Positions 51,823 through 59,532 of a stretch of DNA of 64,000 nucleotides are shown here, piece by piece (position 1 is the stretch's first letter; every line of letters begins with the position of its first letter). Under the pieces are notes generated by a model. That model saw only the letters and a list, made by a program, of their open reading frames with translations, had not been told where the DNA came from and did no database searches. Origin of the DNA: Anaeromyxobacter oryzisoli (GTDB lineage: Bacteria; Myxococcota; Myxococcia; Myxococcales; Anaeromyxobacteraceae); assembly GCF_022690765.1 (NCBI RefSeq), contig NZ_JALCZA010000007.1, positions 69,706 through 133,705 on the forward strand, in the 5' to 3' direction. Made by a program: the position numbers and the translations under genes.

Positions 51823-54249
51823 TCACTTCGCAGCCCCCTGGAGCACGGTGATGGGCACGTCCACGGCGTACTCCGTCTCCGCTGTCGGGAACTGCCACCC
51901 AGCCGCGGCGCGACCGAGGCAGCCCTCGAGCCCCTCGCCGGCGAGATCCGTGCCGGTGGGCGTCACCTTGGCGATGCGGCCCCTGGGAGAGATCGTGAGC
52001 TTCAGGGCGCCCTCGGCGCGCTTCATCTGCCGCGCTTGCAGGTGCTCGCCCACGCACGCCTCGATCGACGGCTGTGCGGCCTGGACCGCCTCGCGGATCT
52101 GACGCTTTCCGCTCTCGCCCGAGAGCAGACTGGCGGTGCCCGGTACCGCTCCAGGATCGGCAGAGGACGACGAGGCCGGGTTCACGGCACCGTTGGTTTT
52201 CGTCTGGCGGAGCGCCGAGATGACCACGTCCACACCTTGCGAGCCGGGCCGCGTGGTGATCCGCGTCACGACCCGGTTCGTGTCGAGCCCGCTGACCGAG
52301 ATGACGCGAGAGCGGATCTCGCCGGCGCGCCGCTGCGCCTCGCCCATGAGGCTCGGGTCCTTGGCACGCGCCCAGATGAGCAGCTCGCAGCCGTCCTTCG
52401 CGGCGAGCTTCGCGATCCCGTCGATGGTGTCGCGGTCCAGCTCCGAGAGCTGGCTCGCGGGCGTCGGGAAGGTGACGATCGTCGCGGCGGCGACCGCCTT
52501 CTCGACGGCGGAGCTCGAGGAGGTCGTGGACGGCGCCTGCGCGGCGATCTTGCTGTCCTTCACGATGGCCGTCGGCGACTTCACGACCATCACGAAGACT
52601 GCCTTCTCCTTCGGTGTGGCCGCGGCCGGCGTGGTCTCATTGGTCCGGAGCGGGGGCGCCGCGGCGACGCGCGTCTCGGCCGCGCTCCGGGCGATCTTCT
52701 CGAGCAGATCGAGCCGCTCGCTGCGAGCGTCGAGCCGACGGTTCCTGGCGTCGAGCCGGTCGTTCATGGAGCGGAGCTGTCGCTCGGTGGCGTCGGCCTT
52801 CTCACCGCGCGCGACGAAGCGTGCCTCGTACGCGGCGAGCTGCCGGTTCTTCGCTGCGAGCGCCTGCTTCCGGAGCTCGAGCTGCTGTGCACGGGACGGA
52901 GCGGAAGTGACCGACGCGGTGAGGCGGTCTGCCTCACGCCGCTCGACGTCCTCCCTGCTCGCTGCGTCGCGCACGCGACCATCGGCGGCCTCAAGGGTCG
53001 GGCCGAAGCTGCGCTCGACCGCGAGCGCCTGGCGCTCGTGCGCCGCGAGCTGCTGCTCGAGCGACTCGAGCTGCCGGGCCTGCGGGGTCGGCTTCGCGCG
53101 GTGGGCGATACGCTGTTCGCGGGCGTCGAGCTGCTGTTCGCGCGCGGCGATCTCGCGCTCGCGGCTCTCGAGCTGCTTGCGCTGGGCGAAGAGGGCCTGC
53201 TCGCGGGCGTCGAGCTGATCGCTGGTGGCGAGGGCGCTCCGGGCACGAGCGTCGGTGACCGACTCCTGCTCGCGGAGCTGGCCCTCGGCGATCTCCTCGA
53301 CGGTCGGCGCATCCGCGCGAGCGGGGATGGTGGCGGGGACGGCGGCCACGGCGGACCTCGGCGTGTACGGACCGTACTGGAGACTGCGCGGCTCGGTGGC
53401 ACCGGCGCTCCGGAGGCGGAGGCGGAAGTGCGGGCGGTCTTCGGCGAGCCGCGCGTCTGGCGCCGCTTCCGTGGGCTCCTCTTCCTGCTCCGCGAGCTTG
53501 GGCGAAACCTCGGCGGGCTTCTTCGCCTTCAGGCTCGGGGAGATCGCGATCCCGAACACCGTCCGAAGGGCGTCGTCGCCGGGGAAGTAATCCGTGCCGA
53601 GCGAGAGCCCGACGGTCGGGGTGACGCCGAGACGGATGGCGCCCCCCAGCTTGCCTCCGCGCGGACCGGTGAGGGCCTGCGCGACGAGATCGATCTTGCG
53701 GACAATCGGCATGGAAACGGCCAGGCCTGCCGTGGCACCGAAGTCACGGCTGCTGGTCGTCTCCAACTCGGCGCCGACGAAGGCCGCGACTCGAAACGGG
53801 ATCGTGTCGTTGACACGCGTCGAGAGGGTGAGCCTCGCCCCGAAGACCCCATCGTCGTTGAACCGATCCCAAACCGTGCTCACCGCGACGCCGGGGATCC
53901 CTCCGTCCGGCGCGAGGAGCTGGAACTTCGCGGCGGTGCCGAAGACGGTCCGCCCTGGCCGCGGGTCGGATGGCTGCCCCCACTGGCGCATCGTGAGGCC
54001 GGCTTCGAGCTTCGAGCCGAGTCCAGCGACGGTGTACAGCGGCAGAGCCCCGACGCTACTGCTCGACCCCTGGACGCGATCGAAGCCGACCTCGGCTGCG
54101 AACTTCCCGTTCGCGACGCCGACGACCTCGGCGTCGGGGACGTCGAGGATGCCCGACTCGCCCCCGCGAGAGGGGAACACCTGCGCGCTCGCGCGCGAGG
54201 CGAGCGCCAGAACGAGGACTGCGGCGAACCAGGTCGCTCTCACGGTCAT
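51823..54249 (-). CDS. Composite envelope protein: barrel, coiled coil, OmpA-like, AgmX-like
   Basis: This 808-aa protein has a signal peptide (1-22). The N-terminal beta-barrel-like domain (about 23-240) has the YjbH/outer-membrane feel (GLGSKLEAGLTMRQWG). A linker and a long coiled coil (about 315-525) follow, with repeated ARE, LDARE and LESRE heptads. An OmpA-like domain (about 590-682; QRRAGEIRSRVISVSGLDTNRV) is next. The C-terminal domain (about 715-808) has Cys732 and Cys777 in the AgmX/PglI-type pattern (IEACVGEH...GCLGRAAAGWQFP). It could tie an outer-membrane complex to peptidoglycan. Its start overlaps the HTH gene stop. Confidence 0.6.
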   Translation of the reverse strand: MTVRATWFAAVLVLALASRASAQVFPSRGGESGILDVPDAEVVGVANGKFAAEVGFDRVQGSSSSVGALPLYTVAGLGSKLEAGLTMRQWGQPSDPRPGRTVFGTAAKFQLLAPDGGIPGVAVSTVWDRFNDDGVFGARLTLSTRVNDTIPFRVAAFVGAELETTSSRDFGATAGLAVSMPIVRKIDLVAQALTGPRGGKLGGAIRLGVTPTVGLSLGTDYFPGDDALRTVFGIAISPSLKAKKPAEVSPKLAEQEEEPTEAAPDARLAEDRPHFRLRLRSAGATEPRSLQYGPYTPRSAVAAVPATIPARADAPTVEEIAEGQLREQESVTDARARSALATSDQLDAREQALFAQRKQLESREREIAAREQQLDAREQRIAHRAKPTPQARQLESLEQQLAAHERQALAVERSFGPTLEAADGRVRDAASREDVERREADRLTASVTSAPSRAQQLELRKQALAAKNRQLAAYEARFVARGEKADATERQLRSMNDRLDARNRRLDARSERLDLLEKIARSAAETRVAAAPPLRTNETTPAAATPKEKAVFVMVVKSPTAIVKDSKIAAQAPSTTSSSSAVEKAVAAATIVTFPTPASQLSELDRDTIDGIAKLAAKDGCELLIWARAKDPSLMGEAQRRAGEIRSRVISVSGLDTNRVVTRITTRPGSQGVDVVISALRQTKTNGAVNPASSSSADPGAVPGTASLLSGESGKRQIREAVQAAQPSIEACVGEHLQARQMKRAEGALKLTISPRGRIAKVTPTGTDLAGEGLEGCLGRAAAGWQFPTAETEYAVDVPITVLQGAAK

Positions 54250-54704
54250 CCCTGCCCGTCCGTCCGCTCGACCGGAGCGACGCTGCGGAACGCGTGCCGC
54301 GTGAGGCCGAACTGGGTGAGGGTTCGTTCCACGCTACGCGTGCTGACTGTGTGTCCGAGTCGCCCGAGGTCCTCGGCGATGCCGGCGGCGCTCCGCTCCG
54401 GGTTCCGGAGCCGCGTGGTGACGATGAAGCGGATCACCTCGAGCGGACGCCGCCAGGGGCTTCGTGGCCCCGGCGGGCGCGAGAGGAGGCCCTCGAGCCC
54501 TGCGTCACGGAATCGGCGAAGCTTCTCGTAGTAGGTGCTCCGGGAACGGTCGTACTGGCGCAGAACGTCCTCGAGCGGACGACCGCTCGTCTCGCCCTCG
54601 ATGAGCATGACGAGATCGACGGCGGCCTCATCCTGCGGACGGAGCGGAAGAACGCCCCCCGGACCCTTGATCTCGCGTACGAGACTGCGCTTCGCCGTCG
54701 CCAT
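54246..54704 (-). CDS. Transposase-like helix-turn-helix protein without catalytic domain
   Basis: This protein of about 152 aa is composed of two HTH segments. One lies about 25-70 (LEDVLRQYDRSRSTYYEKLRRF), and a second lies about 85-135 (ERSAAGIAEDLGRLGHTVSTRSVERTLTQFGL). The pattern resembles the N-terminal DNA-binding part of IS481/IS630-type transposases, but no DDE domain follows. No inverted repeats flank it. The stop overlaps the composite protein gene (ATGA), and it lies 43 bp after the PPIase gene, so it seems domesticated as part of the operon, perhaps as its regulator. Confidence 0.6.
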   Translation of the reverse strand: MATAKRSLVREIKGPGGVLPLRPQDEAAVDLVMLIEGETSGRPLEDVLRQYDRSRSTYYEKLRRFRDAGLEGLLSRPPGPRSPWRRPLEVIRFIVTTRLRNPERSAAGIAEDLGRLGHTVSTRSVERTLTQFGLTRHAFRSVAPVERTDGQG

Positions 54705-54747
54705 CGTCCGTCCGGGCTCCACGTTCACGCTCGAGGATGAGGGTCGA

Positions 54748-56034
54748 TCACGCGCGGTGGCTCGACGCTCGCGCGACAGCACCCTTGTCGATGGAGATCG
54801 ACGCCTTCTTGCGCAGCGCGGCCAGGCGCGCATCGATCGCCGAGGCCTGCTTCTCCGCGGCCGCCCCTGCTGCGGCGTCCGCCAGGACCTCGCGGAACGG
54901 CCGCCCATACTGCGCGGCGTTTCGCTTGTAGAACCCCTCGATGTCGCGCTCGCTCGGGGAAGGCGCTGAGGCCCGGATCTTCTCCAGCGCAGCCGTCGCC
55001 AGCGCGGCTCGCTCGAACTCGCCGGCCTGCGCGTTCACCTCGGGCGCCTTGTCGAGCCCCCGCTGAACGGCGAGGTCCTCGACGAGCAACGCGTCCACCT
55101 GCTGCCACGCGAGCTGAATCTTGACCGCCGCTCCGGCCCCATGGCCGCTGGCGGCGGCGATCGCGCGGGCCTGGCCTTCGATCGCCCGGTAGGCCACGGC
55201 TCGTCCGTGGACGCTGGCAATCGGATGATCGAGCTGCTGCGCGGTCGGAGCGCCCTTGCCGAGGCTCTGAAGGAAGGACTCGTCGAGCTTGATCTTTGCG
55301 AGCTCGCGCTCTCGCTTCGCGAGCCGCTGTCGGACCGCGGTACGGATCTGCTTGTTCGCGTACTCAAGGAGGGAAGGGCGCCGCGCGGCGTAATCCGCCT
55401 TCGTGCCGATTTCCTTCCTGATGGGCCGAGCGATCGCCACGCCGACGGAGAGCCGGACCGGCCCGACGAGCGCGCCGGGCGCGGCTGCGAACAGCGCATC
55501 ACCGAACGCGGGCTCCAACTGCGCGCGCATGAAGGGCGGAGCGCTCTCCGGCTTCTCGTAGAGCTGCGACGTGACGGCGTTCTTGGCCTCGGACGCGAAT
55601 GTCGCGCCGGCCTTCACCCGCTTGAGCGCTGCGGCCGCAGCTTCGGGGGTCTCGAACGTGAGCGACTCGAAGCTCACGAAATCCGAGGTCCCATGGAACA
55701 GCTCGCGCAGCTTGTCGTCCCCGGGTTGATGGCGGACGACCTCGCCCTCGACGAGGACCTCGGCCGCTGCCCGGCGCTTCTGGTCCTGGACGAGCTGCTT
55801 CACGAGCTGCGAGTTCTCCAAGCCGAGTCGCCGCGCCTCGGAAGCGAGGAGCGTCTCGTCGATCAGCGCGTCGAGCACCTGCTCCGCTGCCGGGGGACGG
55901 GGCTGACCGCGAGTGGCATCGAGTCTCTTGATCAGCGCGGCGCGCGTGATCGCGAAGTCATCGACTCTCGCGACGACCTCCGCGGGCCCAGCACCGTTCG
56001 CCAGGGTCGCGAGGAACAGGGGGAGGAAGATCAC
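54748..56034 (-). CDS. Parvulin-type peptidyl-prolyl isomerase
   Basis: This 428-aa protein starts at GTG 56034 with AAGGAG seven bases upstream; the start overlaps the 17-heme gene stop (GTGA). A short signal (about 1-15) leads into a SurA/PrsA-like N-terminal domain (about 20-105: ITRAALIKRLDATRG, VLDALIDETLLASEA). A parvulin domain (about 125-215) follows, with VSFESLTFETPEAAAAAL, and then a helical C-terminal half. It should assist folding of exported proteins, most likely the barrels or cytochromes of this operon. Confidence 0.7.
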   Translation of the reverse strand: MIFLPLFLATLANGAGPAEVVARVDDFAITRAALIKRLDATRGQPRPPAAEQVLDALIDETLLASEARRLGLENSQLVKQLVQDQKRRAAAEVLVEGEVVRHQPGDDKLRELFHGTSDFVSFESLTFETPEAAAAALKRVKAGATFASEAKNAVTSQLYEKPESAPPFMRAQLEPAFGDALFAAAPGALVGPVRLSVGVAIARPIRKEIGTKADYAARRPSLLEYANKQIRTAVRQRLAKRERELAKIKLDESFLQSLGKGAPTAQQLDHPIASVHGRAVAYRAIEGQARAIAAASGHGAGAAVKIQLAWQQVDALLVEDLAVQRGLDKAPEVNAQAGEFERAALATAALEKIRASAPSPSERDIEGFYKRNAAQYGRPFREVLADAAAGAAAEKQASAIDARLAALRKKASISIDKGAVARASSHRA

Positions 56035-57797
56035 TGGCGTGCTCCTTGAAACGTGCTTGTGGTGTCGCCGCCGCCCGAACCAGCGCCGCTCCCGGTACGG
56101 ACGCCGGGCCCGCCTGCGCCTGCCGCGCCCGGACCGCCGGCACCTCCGGCGCCGAAACCGGCCTCGCCCGAAGGCCCGCCGACGTTTCGCCGCGCCTTCG
56201 AGACCACGTTCTTGAGCTCGGGATGCTCGCCGCTCTTGTCGCCGTGGCACGCGGCGCACATCTCCATCGAGTCCTTCCCGACGTAGAAGAGCTTCGGGCT
56301 GTTCGAGCCGTGCGGGTTATGGCAGCTCGCGCAGCTGAAGGTGCGACCCTCACGACGCGGATCGTTGAGCTTCCCGCCCACGACGTGGCCGGTGGGGACG
56401 AGCGGGCTCACGTGCCTTCCGTCCTTCTGATCCGGGTGGCAGAACCCGCACAGCTCGTTCACCTTCTTCGGGACGAGGCCGCCGTTGTTCGTGCCGTGCG
56501 GATCGTGACAGCCGGTGCAGCCGTAGCGTTCGAGGGCGGCGTGCTTCACCTTCCCCTCGTCCACGGGCTTGTGACACCCGTAGCAGACCTTCTTGCCCTC
56601 GGCTTTGAGCGCCTTCCGGTTGTCGGTTCCGTGGGCGTCGTGGCACTGGTTGCAGCCCTTCTCGAGCGGCGCGTGCACCACCTTGCGACCGGTGACGTCG
56701 TCCTGGTGACAGAGGAAGCAGGTCTCCTGGATCGTCGGCTTGGCGAGGAGCTTGGGCTGGGCGGAAGAGTGGGGATCGTGGCACACCGCGCAGTCGCCCA
56801 CGATGACGGCGCTGTGCGGGTACTTCGTCTTGTCCTTGCGGTCGTGGCACCCGTAGCAGAGGTCCACGGCGTTCTTCCGGAGCAGCTTCAGGTTGTCGCC
56901 GGAGTGGCCACCTTCGTGGCAGGTCGTGCAGTCGCCGCGCTTGAGGGCGACGTGCACGTTCGGCTTGGAGAGATCGATCCGGTACGCCAGGCCGGGGGTG
57001 CCCTTGCCGGTGGGCGCCTTGGCATCGTGGCACTTGAGGCAGAACGCGGACCCGCTCGAAGCCTTGATGGCGTTGGGGAGATCGCCGCCGTGGGCGTCGT
57101 GGCAGTCGAGGCAGCGACCCTCGGCCACCGGCGCGTGCTTGACCGCCTTCGTGAGGAGCGGCTCGACCTCGTGGCAGTCCAGGCAGATCTTCTCGCGCGG
57201 CGAGCTCAGCAGCTTGGGCTCGTTCGAGGAGTGCGCGGTGTGGCAGGAGAGGCAGCTCCCCTGGCGCACCGCGGTGTGGACCGACTTCGACTGGTCCTTC
57301 CGATCGTGGCAGCCGTAGCACAGGTCCGGCTCGGTGCGGATGAGCGTCCAGTGCTGCGCCGTCTTGCCCTTGCACTTGCCGGCGGCGCCGGGCTCGGGCC
57401 GGTGGCAGTTCCGGCAATCGCCCAGGGTGATCGCGCCATGGACGACCCGCTTGTTGATGAGCTGCGCGTGGCATCCGGAGCACGACTCGCCTTGCGGCGC
57501 CGCGCGAGCCGCCGCGGCGGTCGCGGCGGCGCGGCTGGGACCGGCGGGGCGTGCCGGTGCAGTCACACTGGCCGGCGCGGCAGCGGCGGCAGGCGCCGAA
57601 GCCGCGGCGGGAACGGGCGCAGCGGGTGCGGTCGCAGAGGCCGCTGTCGCGGCGGTCGCGGGCGCTGCGGCGGCGGGCGCAGCCGCCGCCGCCAGGACGG
57701 CGTCGCCCGCCGTCGGGGCACCGCCTTGCTGGGCGCGCCCCACGCCAGGCGTGACGAGCGCGAGGACGAGCGCTCCGAGAACACCAATGCGACACAT
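56031..57797 (-). CDS. Seventeen-heme c-type cytochrome
   Basis: This protein of about 588 aa has a signal peptide (MCRIGVLGALVLALVTPGVGRA) and an Ala/Pro/Thr-rich linker of ~85 residues. Seventeen CXXCH sites follow over ~400 residues: CSGCH, CRNCH, CYGCH, CLSCH, CLDCH (twice), CLKCH, CTTCH, CYGCH, CAVCH, CFLCH, CNQCH, CYGCH, CTGCH, CGFCH, CASCH and CAACH. Many are arranged as doubled motifs with CHDxH. A Gly/Ala-rich tail of ~60 residues ends the protein. It is the first gene of the operon. The start has no clear ribosome site; in-frame starts up to 57992 exist. Confidence 0.85.
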   Translation of the reverse strand: MCRIGVLGALVLALVTPGVGRAQQGGAPTAGDAVLAAAAAPAAAAPATAATAASATAPAAPVPAAASAPAAAAAPASVTAPARPAGPSRAAATAAAARAAPQGESCSGCHAQLINKRVVHGAITLGDCRNCHRPEPGAAGKCKGKTAQHWTLIRTEPDLCYGCHDRKDQSKSVHTAVRQGSCLSCHTAHSSNEPKLLSSPREKICLDCHEVEPLLTKAVKHAPVAEGRCLDCHDAHGGDLPNAIKASSGSAFCLKCHDAKAPTGKGTPGLAYRIDLSKPNVHVALKRGDCTTCHEGGHSGDNLKLLRKNAVDLCYGCHDRKDKTKYPHSAVIVGDCAVCHDPHSSAQPKLLAKPTIQETCFLCHQDDVTGRKVVHAPLEKGCNQCHDAHGTDNRKALKAEGKKVCYGCHKPVDEGKVKHAALERYGCTGCHDPHGTNNGGLVPKKVNELCGFCHPDQKDGRHVSPLVPTGHVVGGKLNDPRREGRTFSCASCHNPHGSNSPKLFYVGKDSMEMCAACHGDKSGEHPELKNVVSKARRNVGGPSGEAGFGAGGAGGPGAAGAGGPGVRTGSGAGSGGGDTTSTFQGARQ

Positions 57798-58180
57798 ACG
57801 CGCATGCGCGCTGCTGTCGCAGGTCGGACGGCTCTCGATAGATCTCCAGGGCACGGGCTCGTCACTCCCCTTGAGGAAGGCGCGGAAAGGTGTGGGCGGC
57901 GTGTGCAATCGTGGTGCCGCGAACCACCCGCTCGGGCTACGACGATTCGTTAGGTGCCCGGCGAGGGAGCGCATGTGCGCCAGGGCTTCCAATCCAGACG
58001 TTTGCGGCGGTATGAAGGGAGGGCCTGCTCGGCCGCAGCCGTTTCGTCGCGGTTCCTCGGGCGGGTGAAAAGGCGCAAGCGCTGCGCGATTTCACCCGGT
58101 TGTTTCGAGGAATCTGGCGCAGTCGCGCGAGGGCACAGGGCTTGCTGGACCCGGGCCGATTCCGGACAAGGAGGGCTGCT
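57798..58180. promoter_or_regulatory. Divergent control region between cytochrome operon and hemA
   Basis: This 383-bp gap must hold promoters for both the 17-heme operon and hemA. I see no confident -10/-35 or -24/-12 pair. The main visible feature is the inverted repeat at 58063-58097, listed separately. In-frame open sequence from the cytochrome gene extends into the left part but does not look like protein. Confidence 0.5.
58063..58097. promoter_or_regulatory. Long inverted repeat, operator or attenuator candidate
   Basis: GGGTGAAA (58063-58070) and TTTCACCC (58090-58097) are perfect complements, with an inner stem GCGCA/TGCGC. The element lies ~84 bases upstream of the hemA start in the divergent region, so it could regulate hemA and the cytochrome operon together. 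Confidence 0.45.
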
Positions 58181-59455
58181 TTGCTCGTCGTTGTCGGGCT
58201 CAACCAGAAGGGCGCCACCGTCGCAGATCGTGAGGTCCTCGCTCTGCCGGCCGAGGAGTGGCCGTCCGTGCTCGCAGGGTTCGGGGACCTCGGCGGCGTC
58301 GAGGAGGTCGCGGTGGTCTCGACCTGCTACCGCGTCGAGATCTATGCCGCGACCCGCTGTCCGACCGCCGCGACCCTCGCGCTGCGTCAGGCGCTGCACG
58401 CGCGCGCGGGCCGGGAGCTCCCGCTGTTCGAGCTGCACGGGGAGGAGGCCTTCCGCCACCTCGTCCGCGTCGCCTCGAGCCTCGAGTCGGCCGTCCTCGG
58501 CGAGCCGCAGATCCAGGGCCAGGTGAAGAGCTCGTTCCAGCGCGCCGCCGAGGTCGGGACGGCCGGGAAGGAGCTCGCGTCCGTGCTGTCGAAGGCGCTC
58601 GCCGCGGCGAAGCGCGTCCGCACCGAGACGTCGGTCGGGCGCGCGGGGGTCTCGTGGGGCCGCGCGGCGGTGACGCTCGCGGAGAAGGTCCTCGGCCCGC
58701 TCGCGGGCCGGCGCGCGCTGGTCATCGGCGCAGGCGAGATGGCGCGCCTCTCGGCCCAGCACCTCCGCGACGAGAAGGCGTCGGTGGTCGTGCTGAACCG
58801 CACGCTCGAGAAGGCCGAGGCGCTCGCCGCGGAGGTGGGCGGCTCGGCGCGGACGCTCGACGCGCTCGACGAGGAGCTCGCCGCCGCCGACGTCGTGGTC
58901 TCGGCCGCGCCGGTCGCGCTCCCGTCATTCGAGCCCGCGGCGATGGCGAAGCTGCTCCGCGCGCGGCGCCGCCGCCTGGTGCTCGTGGATCTCGCCGTGC
59001 CCCGGGCGATCCCGGCCGAGAGCGGCAAGGTCCCGGACGTCTACCTCTGCGACGTGGACGACCTCGACCGGGTGATGAAGGCGGCGCTCGCGGAGCGCGC
59101 GGCCGCGGCGGAGGAGGCCGGCGCGATCGTCGAGGAGGAGGTCCGGAAGTACGCCCGCGCCGAGGCCGAGCGGCGCGCGGCCCCGATCATCCAGGAGATC
59201 CGTAGCCGCGCCGCCGACATCGCGCGCGAGGAGGTCGAGCGCACGGTCCACCGCCTGGGCGGGGATCCGGAGCTGGCGCGCCGGCTCGACGCGATGGCCG
59301 GCTCGATCGTCTCGAAGATCCTCCACGCACCGAGCGCCCGGCTGCGCCAGGCCGCCTGCGAGGGCTGCGACGGCGAGCCGCTGGTCCGCGCCGCGGAGCT
59401 CATCTTCGGGCTCACCGGCGCGCCGGAGCGGGTGCGCGGCAACGAGGCGGCTTGA
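58181..59455 (+). CDS. hemA: Glutamyl-tRNA reductase
   Basis: This 424-aa enzyme reduces glutamyl-tRNA to glutamate-1-semialdehyde, the first step of heme synthesis by the C5 route. Visible motifs are [16 protein letters not shown], the catalytic-cysteine segment STCYRVEIY (Cys49; most homologs have STCNR), [15 protein letters not shown], the NADPH-binding [15 protein letters not shown] and the C-terminal dimerisation helix. The start is TTG 58181, since AAGGAGG lies six bases upstream; the rare start codon may keep expression low. It is divergent from the multiheme operon, which places heme supply beside heme demand. Confidence 0.9.
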   Translation: MLVVVGLNQKGATVADREVLALPAEEWPSVLAGFGDLGGVEEVAVVSTCYRVEIYAATRCPTAATLALRQALHARAGRELPLFELHGEEAFRHLVRVASSLESAVLGEPQIQGQVKSSFQRAAEVGTAGKELASVLSKALAAAKRVRTETSVGRAGVSWGRAAVTLAEKVLGPLAGRRALVIGAGEMARLSAQHLRDEKASVVVLNRTLEKAEALAAEVGGSARTLDALDEELAAADVVVSAAPVALPSFEPAAMAKLLRARRRRLVLVDLAVPRAIPAESGKVPDVYLCDVDDLDRVMKAALAERAAAAEEAGAIVEEEVRKYARAEAERRAAPIIQEIRSRAADIAREEVERTVHRLGGDPELARRLDAMAGSIVSKILHAPSARLRQAACEGCDGEPLVRAAELIFGLTGAPERVRGNEAA

Positions 59456-59471
59456 TGAAAATGACACGGTC

Positions 59472-59500
59472 TTCCCGCGCGGGCCAGTCCCTGCGATAAT
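59472..59500 (+). promoter_or_regulatory. Possible promoter of kinase/regulator operon
   Basis: An extended -10 TGC-GATAAT (59492-59500) with a weak -35 TTCCCG lies 17 bases upstream. Transcription would begin near 59507, which makes the GTG at 59509 an unlikely start and favours ATG 59533. Confidence 0.35.
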
Positions 59501-59532
59501 CGATACTTGTGGAAGTGAAAGATAGGCCGCGC

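Noticed and set aside
54246-54704. Complete insertion sequence
   Set aside because: No DDE domain, terminal inverted repeats or target duplication; the gene overlaps its neighbour's start codon.
58095-58130. -24/-12 sigma-54 promoter near CTGGCGCAGTCGCGC
   Set aside because: The GG and GC dinucleotides are not at the required distance and the TTGC element is absent.
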